Positions 55,565 to 64,000 are shown, counted from the stretch's first letter. The stretch: DNA of 64,000 bases from Bradyrhizobium sp. CCBAU 51765 (GCF_015291725.1 NZ_CP030038.1:434001-498000), one strand, 5' to 3'. The notes: generated by a model not told the origin, from the letters alone. Numbers and translations are program-made.

Positions 55565-56458
55565 CTACTTCGCAGCTTCCGCGCTCGCCATCACCGGGCG
55601 CACCGGATCGCCTTCGCGCAGCAATGCGCCGGCGCGGGCGACGACGACATCGCCTTCGTTGAGGCCGTCGCGGACCTCGATGTTGCCGCCCGACATCAAG
55701 CCGACCTCGACACGCTTGGTCTCGACGCGGTTGCGGCGGATCACCTGCACCACGGTGCCCGCGGACGAATACTGCACGGCGGTCAGCGGCACCGCGACGT
55801 TGCAGCTCTGTCCGGTCTTGATCAGCGCGCGCCCGCTCGCGTTCAGGAGCAGACGCTTCTGCGATGAGATGCCGATATAGACCATCCCCTGCTGGATGTT
55901 CGGCTCGACGGTCGCGCCGATGCGGCGCACCTTGCCGCCGATGTCGTCGGCGCCTGCGATCCACACGCTCGCCTGCTGATTGACCGCGAGCTTGCGCACA
56001 TCGGTGGTGGCCACGAGGCCGATGAGATCGTATTCGCTGCGCGCGACGATCGTGAACAGCGCCTCGCCCTTGGGCGAGGCGAAGTTGCCGATCTGCGCAG
56101 TCGAGGTCGCGATCACGCCCGCCACCGGTGCGGTGACCTGAAGCGAGCCGCCTTCGGGCAGCGCCAGCCGGGCCAGCACCTGGCCGGCGGTGGTGGTGTC
56201 GCCCGCTTCCGCCAGCACCTCCGTGACCTTCAGGCCGGGACGCTCGGGCCGCACCGAGGTTTGCTCGCGCGCGACGATCGTGCCGGTCGCCTCGACGATA
56301 TCGGAGAAGCAGGATTTCGCGACCTTCAGCACCGTGACCGCCGGCCCCTTGGGCGCGTCGTCATCGGCGGCTCCGGCCGGATGGGGGCTGAGGACGAGCA
56401 GGCCGGCGACGGCTGCGGGACACAGGCTTCGACCAACGGCACGGGGCAAATGACGCAT
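55565..56458 (-). CDS. Orphan HlyD/RND-type periplasmic adaptor (membrane fusion protein)
   Basis: 297 aa. Signal peptide about residues 1-30 (AAVAGLLVLSPHPAGAAD). Adaptor features: a beta-barrel/lipoyl core with LKVTEVLAEAGDTTTAGQVL and GVIATSTAQIGN and a late EVRDGLNEGDVVVARAG. No inner-membrane RND or MFS pump or outer-membrane factor gene is adjacent, so its pump partner is unknown. Start MRHLPRAV is preferred because the signal peptide follows directly. Shorter than most RND adaptors (about 350-400 aa), with a reduced coiled-coil hairpin. Confidence 0.82.
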   Translation of the reverse strand: MRHLPRAVGRSLCPAAVAGLLVLSPHPAGAADDDAPKGPAVTVLKVAKSCFSDIVEATGTIVAREQTSVRPERPGLKVTEVLAEAGDTTTAGQVLARLALPEGGSLQVTAPVAGVIATSTAQIGNFASPKGEALFTIVARSEYDLIGLVATTDVRKLAVNQQASVWIAGADDIGGKVRRIGATVEPNIQQGMVYIGISSQKRLLLNASGRALIKTGQSCNVAVPLTAVQYSSAGTVVQVIRRNRVETKRVEVGLMSGGNIEVRDGLNEGDVVVARAGALLREGDPVRPVMASAEAAK

Positions 56459-56745
56459 CGGAAATTCCACAGGGGCTATGTCTCCAATCGATAGCAGATG
56501 GCCGCCGCCCGCACTATGGCCGCGTCGTCCCAAAGCAGGATGCCGCGCCGCAGGCGGTCACGGCAAGTCTTTGATTAGTCGCGGGATTGGAGAACAGGTT
56601 CGCGCTCCTGGGGTGCCCTTTGCCGTGGCCGTCCGGGCCCCGGGTGCGGCCGATCACGGTCTTCTCATCTGCCAGAGCCAGCTGTATGGAATTAGGATCA
56701 GGAACGATGCGGCGTTGCCGCCGTACAACTCGTGGTCGAAACGGG

Positions 56746-57357
56746 ATGCAGCAGTTCGTATGCGAGCAGAATATCGTCCATTTCGAGCGGCTGCTCAATG
56801 AGACGAGCGACCCGACGGTCCAGGGTACCGTGCGCGCGCTGCTGGCGTCGGCGAAGCGCCAGTTGGCGTTGCTGAACTCGGCCGCGTCCGGCGCCGATTC
56901 GACACCGCTCGAACAGCGCCGGCGGCAGCATATCGACGGCGCAACGATCCGGCGGCAATTCCAGCCGGAGTTCGATAGCTCGCCGCACCCCTACATGTTG
57001 CTGGATCCCGGCCCGGGGCTGTCGATCGTCGACATCAACGACGCCTATGCGGCGGCGACCTTCATCAGCCGGGCCGACGTGGTCGGCCGGTCCCTGTTCG
57101 AGATATTTCCCGACAATCCCGACGATCCGCTCGCCGATGGCGTCAGCAATCTCTACGGCAGCTTGCGGATCGTCGGCGAGACGGGGCAGGCCCATGCCAT
57201 GGCGGTCCAGCGCTACGACATAAGGGATCCCGGCGGCACCTTCGTGGAGCGTCATTGGCAGCCGATCAACTCGCCGATCCATGACACGGGCGGCCATCTG
57301 GTCTTCCTGCTGCACCACGTCGAAGACGTCACGGCGCAGGTTACGGCGCGGCGTTAA
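56746..57357 (+). CDS. Stand-alone PAS-domain protein
   Basis: 203 aa. A helical N-terminus (NIVHFERLLNETSDPTVQGT, LLASAKRQLALLNSA) and a PAS domain from about residue 75: FDSSPHPYMLLDPGPGLSIV, ADVVGRSLFEIFPDNPDDP and HDTGGHLVFLLHHVEDVT. This PAS type is usually at the N-terminus of Bradyrhizobium and Methylobacterium histidine kinases, but no kinase domain follows here. Start MQQFVCEQN is a judgement; an ATG at 56707 has AGGA but a poor N-terminus. A sensory or adaptor role is inferred. Confidence 0.72.
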   Translation: MQQFVCEQNIVHFERLLNETSDPTVQGTVRALLASAKRQLALLNSAASGADSTPLEQRRRQHIDGATIRRQFQPEFDSSPHPYMLLDPGPGLSIVDINDAYAAATFISRADVVGRSLFEIFPDNPDDPLADGVSNLYGSLRIVGETGQAHAMAVQRYDIRDPGGTFVERHWQPINSPIHDTGGHLVFLLHHVEDVTAQVTARR

Positions 57358-57360
57358 CCG

Positions 57361-57531
57361 TCAGCCGCGCCGATCGCCCAGCAGCTTGCCGGTCGAGCGC
57401 TCGATCAGATGCAGCCGCGTGCAGGCCGGGCATGACACGGACACGTGTGTGCGATCGGAGGGCTCATCGGTAAGCCGATGCTGCACGTTGAGGCCGGTCT
57501 GAGGGCATTTGAAGACAATCTGTCGGTCCAT
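57361..57531 (-). CDS. Small zinc-ribbon-like protein (56 aa)
   Basis: 56 aa, too small for usual ORF lists. MDRQIVFKCPQTGLNVQHRL has a first Cys (K-C-P-x-T-G) and VSVSCPACTRLHLIERSTG a C-P-A-C pair, so three Cys and nearby His could bind zinc. The stop is three bases from the PAS gene stop on the opposite strand. I know similar short proteins (FKCPRTGMNVQH) from Bradyrhizobium, which supports a real gene. Confidence 0.7.
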   Translation of the reverse strand: MDRQIVFKCPQTGLNVQHRLTDEPSDRTHVSVSCPACTRLHLIERSTGKLLGDRRG

Positions 57532-57655
57532 GGTCGAGATATGACGCCAAGCCGGACCTTGCGAAATTACGGATGTTTACGTAGGTCGGCGGCGGTCTCT
57601 CACTGCAGGTCCAATCTTGTCGTGAACCAATGCCGTGCGAACGCATTGAACCGGC

Positions 57656-57832
57656 ATGCCCCGTGAAAACGATCTCGAAGGCAAGCCCGACATGGGTGGC
57701 AAGCATGGCGGTCAGGCCGGCCAGCCCAAGCTTCCGCCGCGCCCCCACGAGGGCGAGCGCGACGAGGACGTCGTGGCAAAGCGCCACACCGGCCAAACCG
57801 ATCGCGCGCCGCCGCCGACCAAATCAAAATAG
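57656..57832 (+). CDS. Small hydrophilic protein (58 aa)
   Basis: MPRENDLEGKPDMGGKHGGQ then AGQPKLPPRPHEGERDEDVV, ending TDRAPPPTKSK. No Cys, no hydrophobic stretch; probably disordered. ATG start, no clear ribosome site. A low-complexity Gly/Pro/Lys-rich product of a type seen in rhizobial genomes; function unknown. Confidence 0.55.
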   Translation: MPRENDLEGKPDMGGKHGGQAGQPKLPPRPHEGERDEDVVAKRHTGQTDRAPPPTKSK

Positions 57833-57943
57833 CGCCTCGTCCGCCCGCGTGCTGTTGGACGGTCATCGCGCCGGGGAACGGCGGCATCGCCACGCCGTTA
57901 GCCTCGCGCGGCGGGCGTGAGAGATGGAAACGGAGGCTGGCTC

Positions 57944-58066
57944 GTGTTTTGGATCTATTGGAACACCGCCTGGTCGCTGATCATCAGCGGCATCATGGTC
58001 GCCACCATCGTCAGCCATCCCGACGCCGAATTCGCCGAAGTGCGGGCGGCCCGGCGATCGATGTGA
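57944..58066 (+). CDS. Single-helix membrane microprotein (40 aa)
   Basis: GTG start with GGAGG seven bases upstream. MFWIYWNTAWSLIISGIMVA followed by TIVSHPDAEFAEVRAARRSM. One membrane helix with a charged tail that would face the cytoplasm. Strong ribosome site is the main support; 40 aa and no known relative. Confidence 0.55.
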   Translation: MFWIYWNTAWSLIISGIMVATIVSHPDAEFAEVRAARRSM

Positions 58067-58156
58067 GCTTCCCGAGCTCGCGGGTTTGCGCCTGTTCTGG
58101 CGAGGTCCTGAGCAGCAGCCCGTCAGGCCTTGCCGCCACCGTGATCCCTGTTGTCG

Positions 58157-59224
58157 TCAGCCGGAAGCCCGCCGCGGCCTGACCGATGTGCCGGAGGCCG
58201 CGGGCCGCGCTCCCGTGACGTAGTCGGGAAGCTGAAACTTGCGCCGATAATCCTTCGGTGACACGCCGGCCTGCTTTCGAAACAAACGACGAAAGGACGC
58301 CACGTCCTCGTATCCGACCTCGCGGCAGATGTCCTCGATGGCCGTCTCCGTCGTCTCGAGCAGTTGCTTGGCTTCCTCGATGCGCAGCGTCTGCACATAG
58401 GCGAGCGGCGAATAGCCGGTCGCTGCCCGGAAGCGGCGATCGAATGAGCGCTTCGGCAATCCGGAGTGATGCACCAGCGCCGCAATGAGGTCCTGCCGCT
58501 GGTAGTTCTGCGCGATGTAGTCCTGGGACTTCCTGATCACGCCGTCGCCGTGATCCACGTTCTGCACCATCGAGGCGAACGGCAATTGTCCTTCGCGGTG
58601 CCACTGGTAGAGAAAGAGCTTCGAGATGCGAATCGCCTCTTCCGTACCGCCGTATTTCGCGACGATCAGCAGCGCGAGATCCTGCCAGGATGAGGCACCG
58701 CCCCCGCAGACGAGATTGTGACCGGGACCGTTCTGCACCAGGACGCGCTCCATGCGGAGCTTGACCTTGGGGAAATGCTTTCGAAACACCGGCTCGTAAA
58801 CCCAGTGCGTGGTAGCCTCGTATCCGTCGAGCAGGCCGGCTTCGGCGAGCACGAGAGACCCGCCGCAGGATCCGTACATCTGCGCGCCCGCTTCGTGCAT
58901 CCGCCTGATCCATGCGATGAGCCGGCGATCGAGCACGGCAGTGCCCGTCTCCGTGGTGACGATGACATTCGGCACGAACACAATGTCGGTTGACTCAACG
59001 TGATCGGCCACGTCCTGCGGCAGGATGCTGACCCCGGTGATCAGCGCGATCGGGCCGGGTTCGGCGCCCACCAGCCGCGGCTCGAACAGGCCTTCCGGCG
59101 TGCCGCCCTTGACGCCGTCCCACATCCGTCCCGCGCCCCACAGCGTGTCGAATACGCCGTAGATGATCGACGGATCGCATTCGGCGAACACGGGAATACT
59201 CACGCGTACACGTCCACGTGACAT
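58157..59224 (-). CDS. GlxA-type AraC-family regulator (DJ-1/PfpI plus HTH)
   Basis: 355 aa. N-terminal class I glutamine-amidotransferase-like/DJ-1 domain: RVSIPVFAECDPSIIYGVFD, SCGGSLVLAEAGLLDGYEATTHW-like GSCGGSLVLAEAGL with the Cys of the nucleophile elbow present. C-terminal AraC HTH: LIAALVHHSGLPKRSFDRRF, ATGYSPLAYVQTLRIEEAK and ICREVGYEDVASFRRLFRKQ. Divergent from the methyltransferase gene at 59340, whose expression it may control in response to a small ligand. Start MSRGRVRVS fits the domain. Confidence 0.9.
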   Translation of the reverse strand: MSRGRVRVSIPVFAECDPSIIYGVFDTLWGAGRMWDGVKGGTPEGLFEPRLVGAEPGPIALITGVSILPQDVADHVESTDIVFVPNVIVTTETGTAVLDRRLIAWIRRMHEAGAQMYGSCGGSLVLAEAGLLDGYEATTHWVYEPVFRKHFPKVKLRMERVLVQNGPGHNLVCGGGASSWQDLALLIVAKYGGTEEAIRISKLFLYQWHREGQLPFASMVQNVDHGDGVIRKSQDYIAQNYQRQDLIAALVHHSGLPKRSFDRRFRAATGYSPLAYVQTLRIEEAKQLLETTETAIEDICREVGYEDVASFRRLFRKQAGVSPKDYRRKFQLPDYVTGARPAASGTSVRPRRASG

Positions 59225-59339
59225 TCTGCAGCCTCTGGCTCGATTGGCTCGAAACCGACTATTCTGCCTCTCCATCCGCGAGTCCAGACACCCTATGTCG
59301 CACCTCAGCGGCGCATCTCCGCGCCCTGAGGAGCCAGAC

Positions 59340-60386
59340 ATGAACTTGGATGAGAGAAAGCTCGAGCAGCTGCTTGGACTCGTCGTCAACGAACTCGGCG
59401 CCGCCTCCAATGCGGCGCTCGTCGTCCTCGGCGATCGACTGGGATTATTCCGCGCGCTGGCCGACAGCCCGATGACGTCAGCCGAACTGGCCAGGCGAAC
59501 GGGGACTCACGAACGCTACGTTCGCGAATGGCTGTCCTCACAGGCGGCTTCCGGCTTCGTGAGCTTCGATGCGACGAAAGACACGTTCAGCATGACACCG
59601 GAGCAGAAGGCCGTATTCGCCGATGAGAACAGTCCGGTCGCGATGGTCGGCGGCTTCAGCCTGCTGCCGGCGGTCTATCACGACGAGCCGCGACTGGCCG
59701 AGGCGTTCAAGACCGGCAAGGGCCTGCGCTGGAGCGATCACTGCAATTGCATGTCGTGCGGCGTCGACCGCTTCTTCCGGCCCGGCTATCGCGCGCATCT
59801 GATCGCCGAATGGCTGCCTGCGCTCGACGGCGTCGTCGAGAAGCTGGAGCGAGGTGCCAAGGTCGCAGACGTCGGTTGCGGCCATGGCTATTCGACAAGG
59901 CTCATGGCCGAAGCATTCCCCAACTCGGACTTCACCGGCATCGACTACGACGAGGCCTCGATCGACTGCGCACGGGCCGAGACCTCCGGCGCGCGCAATC
60001 TGCGATACGAGGTCGCCAAGGCCCAGGATTTCGCGGGATCCGGCTTCGATCTCGTGACGATGTTCGATGCGCTGCACGACATGGGCGATCCCGTCGGCGC
60101 CGCCCGCCACATTCGTTCAGTGATGAAGAACGACGGCACGCTGATGCTGGTCGAACCGGCGGCGGGCGACAGCCTGGCCGACAATCTCAATCCGGTCGGG
60201 CGGGTCTATTACGCCGGCTCCACCCACATCTGCCTTCCGACGTCGCTGAGCCAGGACGTCGGTCTGGGCCTGGGAGCGCAGGCCGGCGAAAAGCGCATCG
60301 CGCAGGTGTTGCAGCAGGGCGGCTTCTCGCAGATCGGCAAGGCTGCCGCCTCGCCCTTCAACATGATCCTGGAGGCGCGGCCATGA
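59340..60386 (+). CDS. Class I SAM-dependent methyltransferase with N-terminal winged helix
   Basis: 348 aa. N-terminal dimerisation/winged helix like those of O-methyltransferases (ELGAASNAALVVLGDRLGLF, TSAELARRTGTHERYVREWL) and a Rossmann methyltransferase core: KVADVGCGHGYSTRLMAEAF, DFTGIDYDEASIDCARAET and FDLVTMFDALHDMGDP. A CNCMSCG segment before the core may bind a metal. GAGGAG seven bases upstream of the ATG fixes the start. Divergent from a GlxA-type regulator across 115 bp. Substrate unknown. Confidence 0.88.
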   Translation: MNLDERKLEQLLGLVVNELGAASNAALVVLGDRLGLFRALADSPMTSAELARRTGTHERYVREWLSSQAASGFVSFDATKDTFSMTPEQKAVFADENSPVAMVGGFSLLPAVYHDEPRLAEAFKTGKGLRWSDHCNCMSCGVDRFFRPGYRAHLIAEWLPALDGVVEKLERGAKVADVGCGHGYSTRLMAEAFPNSDFTGIDYDEASIDCARAETSGARNLRYEVAKAQDFAGSGFDLVTMFDALHDMGDPVGAARHIRSVMKNDGTLMLVEPAAGDSLADNLNPVGRVYYAGSTHICLPTSLSQDVGLGLGAQAGEKRIAQVLQQGGFSQIGKAAASPFNMILEARP

Positions 60387-60462
60387 GGGTCGCGCACATC
60401 CTTGCGCGCATCGGCGCGGTCGCGGTCGAGCCGCACGCTGCGGGCGCGAGGCGAGAACGGCC

Positions 60463-60600
60463 GTGATTGACATCATCTCCCACCTCCTCCTCGCCCGTGC
60501 CTCGCTGGTCGCCGGCCTGTCCCGCCTGTCCTGGAGGCGGCTGGCTGCGCTCGGCCGCCGCGGATGGCGCGCGTTCTGGACGGTCGCCGCGGGGGCGTGA
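60463..60600 (+). CDS. Possible 45-aa hydrophobic/basic peptide
   Basis: GTG start, MIDIISHLLLARASLVAGLS then RRLAALGRRGWRAFWTVAAG. Weak ribosome site (GAGAACGG). One amphipathic or short membrane helix. Low support; listed because it fills the gap after the methyltransferase. Confidence 0.3.
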   Translation: MIDIISHLLLARASLVAGLSRLSWRRLAALGRRGWRAFWTVAAGA

Positions 60601-60679
60601 ATGACGCCGATGCTAGGCCGCCACCGCCTGCGCCGGGAGACAAGCCCGGGCATGGCGGCCTCGCGTCAACGATGAAGCC

Positions 60680-61372
60680 TCACCGCCTGATCTCCCATCG
60701 CAACGCTTCCGCATTCGCCCTGGCGAATGTCGACGGCACATCGAAAGTGCCGGTCTCGAGATCATAGCGGCAGCGCCAGTCGTTGAGCCCCTTCGCGGCA
60801 ACGTTCTTCGGATGCTTGTCCATCTCGCCCGACAGCGAGATCACGAGATAGCGGTTGTTGGGCCAGCGGACGCCGAGCCGGCGATAGCCATCCTCCGTGC
60901 CTTTCACGAGATTGGCCGAGACGTGGTAGTCGAGCTTCATCCTCTTCGTGTCGGGCCGGCCGTGGAAATAGGCCCAGGCGAGATCGCTGAGCGACCTTTT
61001 CGTCGCACTCACGAAGGCTCCCTTCTCCGCGTGGTAGAGATAGAGGTCCTGTTCGCCGGCACCGGTCTTCTGCATCCGCACCAGCCATTGCGAATCGTCG
61101 GTGAAACGGAAGCCGGCCGGATAATCCTGCTCGGGCTTCAGCTCGGTCATCTCTTCGCCGTGCCGGGCCCAGGCCTGCCACTTGACGTCGGATTCCTCGC
61201 TCTCCTTCACGTACTGCTCGATCCTGGTGGCGCCGTCGGGCGAGGTGAAGGCGAGATCGGTGTTGTCGGAGAGGGTGAAGCCGGGCGGCGGGCCGGAGGC
61301 ACCGAGTGCGGGTGAGGCGGCCATCGTCAGGACCAGCGCCAGCCATCGAGCGGGACGGCGAAATACGGCCAC
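60680..61372 (-). CDS. Secreted hypothetical protein (230 aa)
   Basis: 230 aa with GTG start, AAGGA eight bases upstream, and a signal peptide: VFRRPARWLALVLTMAASPA ending LGA. Mature part: SPDGATRIEQYVKESEESDV, DDSQWLVRMQKTGAGEQDLY, RRLGVRWPNNRYLVISLSGE. Predicted beta-rich with many Trp and Tyr; no known domain. Periplasmic or outer-surface role inferred from the signal only. Confidence 0.75.
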   Translation of the reverse strand: MAVFRRPARWLALVLTMAASPALGASGPPPGFTLSDNTDLAFTSPDGATRIEQYVKESEESDVKWQAWARHGEEMTELKPEQDYPAGFRFTDDSQWLVRMQKTGAGEQDLYLYHAEKGAFVSATKRSLSDLAWAYFHGRPDTKRMKLDYHVSANLVKGTEDGYRRLGVRWPNNRYLVISLSGEMDKHPKNVAAKGLNDWRCRYDLETGTFDVPSTFARANAEALRWEIRR

Positions 61373-61553
61373 GGGAAAATTCCTTGAAGAAATGCCGCGC
61401 TGCGGCCTCGCCGATTGGACGCCGGCGGGGTCACGCCGGTTCATCCCGGGCGCCGGGATAGAGGCTTATCATCCCATCGACCGTCTTGCTGCCGCAGCCA
61501 AATCGGCGCACTTTGCCGCCTTCGGCTGATTTGCCATTCAAGGTCCTTTTCAG

Positions 61554-62576
61554 ATGATTACCGCATCCAAGGCCCTCATTGCCGTCTGTCTGCTCGCGCT
61601 GGCCGGCACCGCACTGGTGATCGGCCCGACCGAGCTGCGCCGCCTGTTGTCGTCCGGGAGGGAAACCGCCGTCGCCGCCAAGCCGGAGGCCAAGGTCGAA
61701 CCCAAAGCGGAGGTCAAGGCCGAGCTCAAGCCGGAACAGCCAAAGCTCGCCGGCGGCTCGCCGCCGGCCACGGCCGCCGGACCGAAGGCGGGCGCGCTGG
61801 CCGAGACGCAGAACCAGGTCACGGCCGCGCTCGCCGATCTCGCGCCGGTCAAGCCACCGCCGGCGGTTGCGGAGAGCGGCCCTCGTTTCGACGTCGCCCG
61901 CGTCGACGATCACGGCGAGGCGGCGGTGATCGCGGGCCGCGCCGCGCCGGGTGCAAGGGTCGAGCTGCTGCGCGACGGCAAGCCGCTCGATAGCGTCGTC
62001 GCGGACGCCTCGGGCCAGTTCGTCATGACCCCGCCGCAGCTTCCCTCCGGTTCCTATGAATTGACGCTCCGGGCCAAGGCACCGGACGGCACGGTGACAG
62101 AGTCCGGGCGGACCATGCCGGTGACCATCGCCGCGGCAGCGCCGCCGCCCGCGCGGCCCACATCGGCCGCGAAGCAAGATGCGGGACAGGAGCCGAAGCA
62201 GGCCGAGAAGCCCGACGACAAGCCGGACGTCGTGGCCGCCCTGCCATCGGCCTCGCCGCGCCTGGCTTCGGCGCCTGACAGGCAGGCGGCCCGGCCGAGA
62301 TTGACCGGCGCGCCGAAACCCAAGGTCCTCGCGCGCGCGCCGGCGGACACCACGGTCGCATCGGCCTCGCCGGCGGACGTGCTCACCACCGCACCGGCGC
62401 AGGCCGGCGGCAGCCGGGTCATTGCTCGTGGCGACAGTCTGTGGGCTCTGAGCCGGCTCGCCTATGGTGACGGCGCTCGTTACGCGGTGATCTTCAAGGC
62501 CAACCGCGACAAGATCAACAACCCCAATCTGATCTATCCCGGCCAGACTTTCGTGATGCCGCAAAAGGCGGAGTGA
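61554..62576 (+). CDS. LysM-domain envelope protein
   Basis: 340 aa. N-terminal helix ALIAVCLLALAGTALVIGPT (signal anchor), an Ala/Pro/Lys-rich linker with EPKAEVKAELKPEQPK, an Ig/beta-sandwich-like middle (GEAAVIAGRAAPGARVELLR, GSYELTLRAKAPDG) and a C-terminal LysM: IARGDSLWALSRLAYGDGAR ending NPNLIYPGQTFVMP. LysM binds peptidoglycan; the whole layout is common in Rhizobiales. AAGGT upstream. Confidence 0.85.
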   Translation: MITASKALIAVCLLALAGTALVIGPTELRRLLSSGRETAVAAKPEAKVEPKAEVKAELKPEQPKLAGGSPPATAAGPKAGALAETQNQVTAALADLAPVKPPPAVAESGPRFDVARVDDHGEAAVIAGRAAPGARVELLRDGKPLDSVVADASGQFVMTPPQLPSGSYELTLRAKAPDGTVTESGRTMPVTIAAAAPPPARPTSAAKQDAGQEPKQAEKPDDKPDVVAALPSASPRLASAPDRQAARPRLTGAPKPKVLARAPADTTVASASPADVLTTAPAQAGGSRVIARGDSLWALSRLAYGDGARYAVIFKANRDKINNPNLIYPGQTFVMPQKAE

Positions 62577-62748
62577 GGGCGCGGTCCGTCCTCTCCCCGC
62601 CCAGGCGGGCGTCTTGAAAGCTGCCTATCCCGCGGGTCGAGTGCGCGGTCGCCCGCGACGCTTTGCCCTGTGTCTCTCCGGAACAATCGGTTCCCTTGCG
62701 CGTCATTGTGCTACGACGCATTGCGCTTGGTGCTGGGAGGAGGCCGAG

Positions 62749-64000
62749 GTGGCCAGGTCGGCGATCATGTCGGGACGCATGGGACTGGCTCTGGCCGGCG
62801 CGACCCTCGTGATGGCGGCAGTGTTGCTGCCCAACAAGGCGGAGGCGCAGTTCGGATTGCGCGGCGGTCCGCTTGGCGTTGCACGTTTCGCGGTCGGCCA
62901 CATGTTCGGCCTGTCGCGACTGCGCCACTCCCGCATGGCCGTGCGCGGCAGCCGATACCGCTCCGCTGCGCTGCGGTCGCAAGATCTGCGCGGGGCCGAG
63001 CGCGGCCAGCTGTCCAATCCTTACGTCCTGCGTGCGGCCCTCACCGCGCAGGCGGCGCTATCGGGCTGGCATGGCGGCCGGCGCCCGCAAGGCTGGTGGC
63101 GCCATCCCGACGGCAGCTACGGCTGGGTTGGCCCGGTGTTCTGGCCGTTCGCACATGACGATCTCACCATCGCGATCATGTTCGGCGACACCACCAGCCT
63201 TTCGTTCTACGGCTATGGCGACATTTATGCCGCGATCTTCTCGCCCTATGCGGCGACGGAGCTCGCCGCCTACACCGCGCCGCAAAGCCGGCGTGGACGA
63301 AGGGTCCCGACGGCGGAGACGCTCTGCGAGGCCAGCGACACCGGCGGCCTGCCGGTCGACCGCATCGCCGCGGCCGTGACACCGAACGAGCTGCAGCGCA
63401 CCGCGCTCGACGAGCTCGCATCCGCCTGGAATGCGGCGCGCGACGCCATTCACACTGCCTGCCCGGAGCAGGCGCCTGCGACTGCGTCGGAGCGCCTCGG
63501 CCTGATGCGCGAGCGCCTCGAGGCCATGATCAGGGCGATCGACGCAATCGAAGCGCCGATGGCGAAATTCACCGGCCTCCTCAAAGACGACCAGAAGGCC
63601 AGGCTCAATGCCCTCGCCAGCGAACGTCGCGCTGCACTGGCGTCACATCAGCCAAAGGATTCGCAGAAGGATGCGGCCAGGGATGCGCAGGTGATCGCCG
63701 CCTGCCGGCCCGACTACGATCCGCGTTATGACGAAAAGGCGCAGCGCCAATACGAGCAGCTGCTCCAGCAGCAATGGCCCGCAAACGACATTGCCTCCAC
63801 GCTCCACCTCGACGAGGTGGCCCGCGCCCGCCTCGAGGTGCTCCAGGACACCACCCTGCGCACCATGCAGACGCTCAGTGCCTGCCCGACAGAGCCCGCC
63901 GCGACACCGCAAGCCCGCCTCCCGGCCGTGAAGGCGCGGCTGCAGACGATGCTGCAAGCCGTCGGCGACGTCGCCGATGCGCTCGACGATTTCGAGGCGG
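62749..64000 (+). CDS. LTXXQ/Spy-like periplasmic protein with tandem helical domains (partial)
   Basis: Open to the window end, 417 codons seen. GTG start with GGGAGG eight bases upstream; signal peptide MGLALAGATLVMAAVLLPNK ending AEAQ. Then a W/Y-rich region (GWWRHPDGSYGWVGPVFWPF) and two similar helical units, each with paired Cys (LCEASD/HTACPEQ and IAACRPD/LSACPTE) and LTPNEL-like VTPNELQRTALDELASAW and LLKDDQKARLNAL motifs of the Spy/CpxP (LTXXQ) family. Likely a periplasmic chaperone-like or metal-stress protein. The C-terminus is outside the window. Confidence 0.82.
   Translation, partial: MARSAIMSGRMGLALAGATLVMAAVLLPNKAEAQFGLRGGPLGVARFAVGHMFGLSRLRHSRMAVRGSRYRSAALRSQDLRGAERGQLSNPYVLRAALTAQAALSGWHGGRRPQGWWRHPDGSYGWVGPVFWPFAHDDLTIAIMFGDTTSLSFYGYGDIYAAIFSPYAATELAAYTAPQSRRGRRVPTAETLCEASDTGGLPVDRIAAAVTPNELQRTALDELASAWNAARDAIHTACPEQAPATASERLGLMRERLEAMIRAIDAIEAPMAKFTGLLKDDQKARLNALASERRAALASHQPKDSQKDAARDAQVIAACRPDYDPRYDEKAQRQYEQLLQQQWPANDIASTLHLDEVARARLEVLQDTTLRTMQTLSACPTEPAATPQARLPAVKARLQTMLQAVGDVADALDDFEA

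Overview
The window is high-GC chromosomal DNA that looks like Bradyrhizobium or a close relative in the Nitrobacteraceae. The basis is mixed: strong GC bias at third codon positions, a rut pyrimidine-utilisation module, a rplU-rpmA-(GNAT)-(MaoC)-obg neighbourhood, tctC/Bug receptors without their permeases, FixJ/LuxR-type regulators, and many copies of intergenic palindromic repeats of the kind common in that genus. No plasmid, phage, CRISPR or intact insertion-sequence genes were seen. One AT-richer block (about 20.9-23.5 kb) looks foreign.

Layout. 0-9 kb: a Bug solute receptor, a Cys-type sulfatase, obg, a MaoC protein, an EamA exporter, a GNAT acetyltransferase, rpmA, rplU, and a ROK-family protein whose motifs are in circularly permuted order. 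9.4 kb: tRNA-Ser(CGA). 9.5-13.2 kb: a LysR regulator divergent from a FAD monooxygenase and a second Bug receptor. 13.2-18.9 kb: a tightly coupled minus-strand operon (substrate-binding protein, rutB, rutC, permease, rutD, ATPase) with a divergent LysR gene; rutA is not in the window. 19-20.9 kb: a DUF2157/GDYXXLXY membrane pair. 20.9-23.5 kb: an AT-richer island with one chimeric gene, DUF1643 joined to the C-terminal half of an SMC-like ATPase. 23.5-30.3 kb: an exporter, a degenerate REC-EAL protein, a LuxR-type protein with a histidine-less DHp-like N-terminus, an Hpt protein and a Crp/Fnr regulator.

31.2-36.9 kb: a chemosensory operon (hybrid cheA, cheW, cheY, cheR, a PilZ-like protein, then a receiver protein) without cheB or a chemoreceptor. 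37.4-41.9 kb: a FixJ-type regulator convergent with a 1194-residue hybrid sensor kinase, whose start overlaps a 35-codon receiver remnant. 42.1-44.7 kb: sugar-acid dehydratase plus RraA-like aldolase. 45-49.8 kb: oligopeptidase B, then an MBOAT/SGNH-type acyl-transfer pair. 50-56.5 kb: serine-glyoxylate-type aminotransferase, secreted nuclease-fold protein, a 575-residue protein of unknown function, a membrane-anchored caspase-fold protein lacking both catalytic residues, and an orphan membrane-fusion protein. 56.7-64 kb: a PAS-only protein, three very small genes, a GlxA-type regulator divergent from a methyltransferase, a secreted hypothetical, a LysM protein and a partial LTXXQ/Spy-like periplasmic protein.

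Signalling genes dominate the 24-42 kb part, and several carry degenerate catalytic positions (REC-EAL, DHp-LuxR, truncated receivers). The most unusual items are the permuted ROK protein, the pseudo-caspase and the DUF1643-ATPase chimera. Similarity statements rest on motif recognition by eye; no database search was run.
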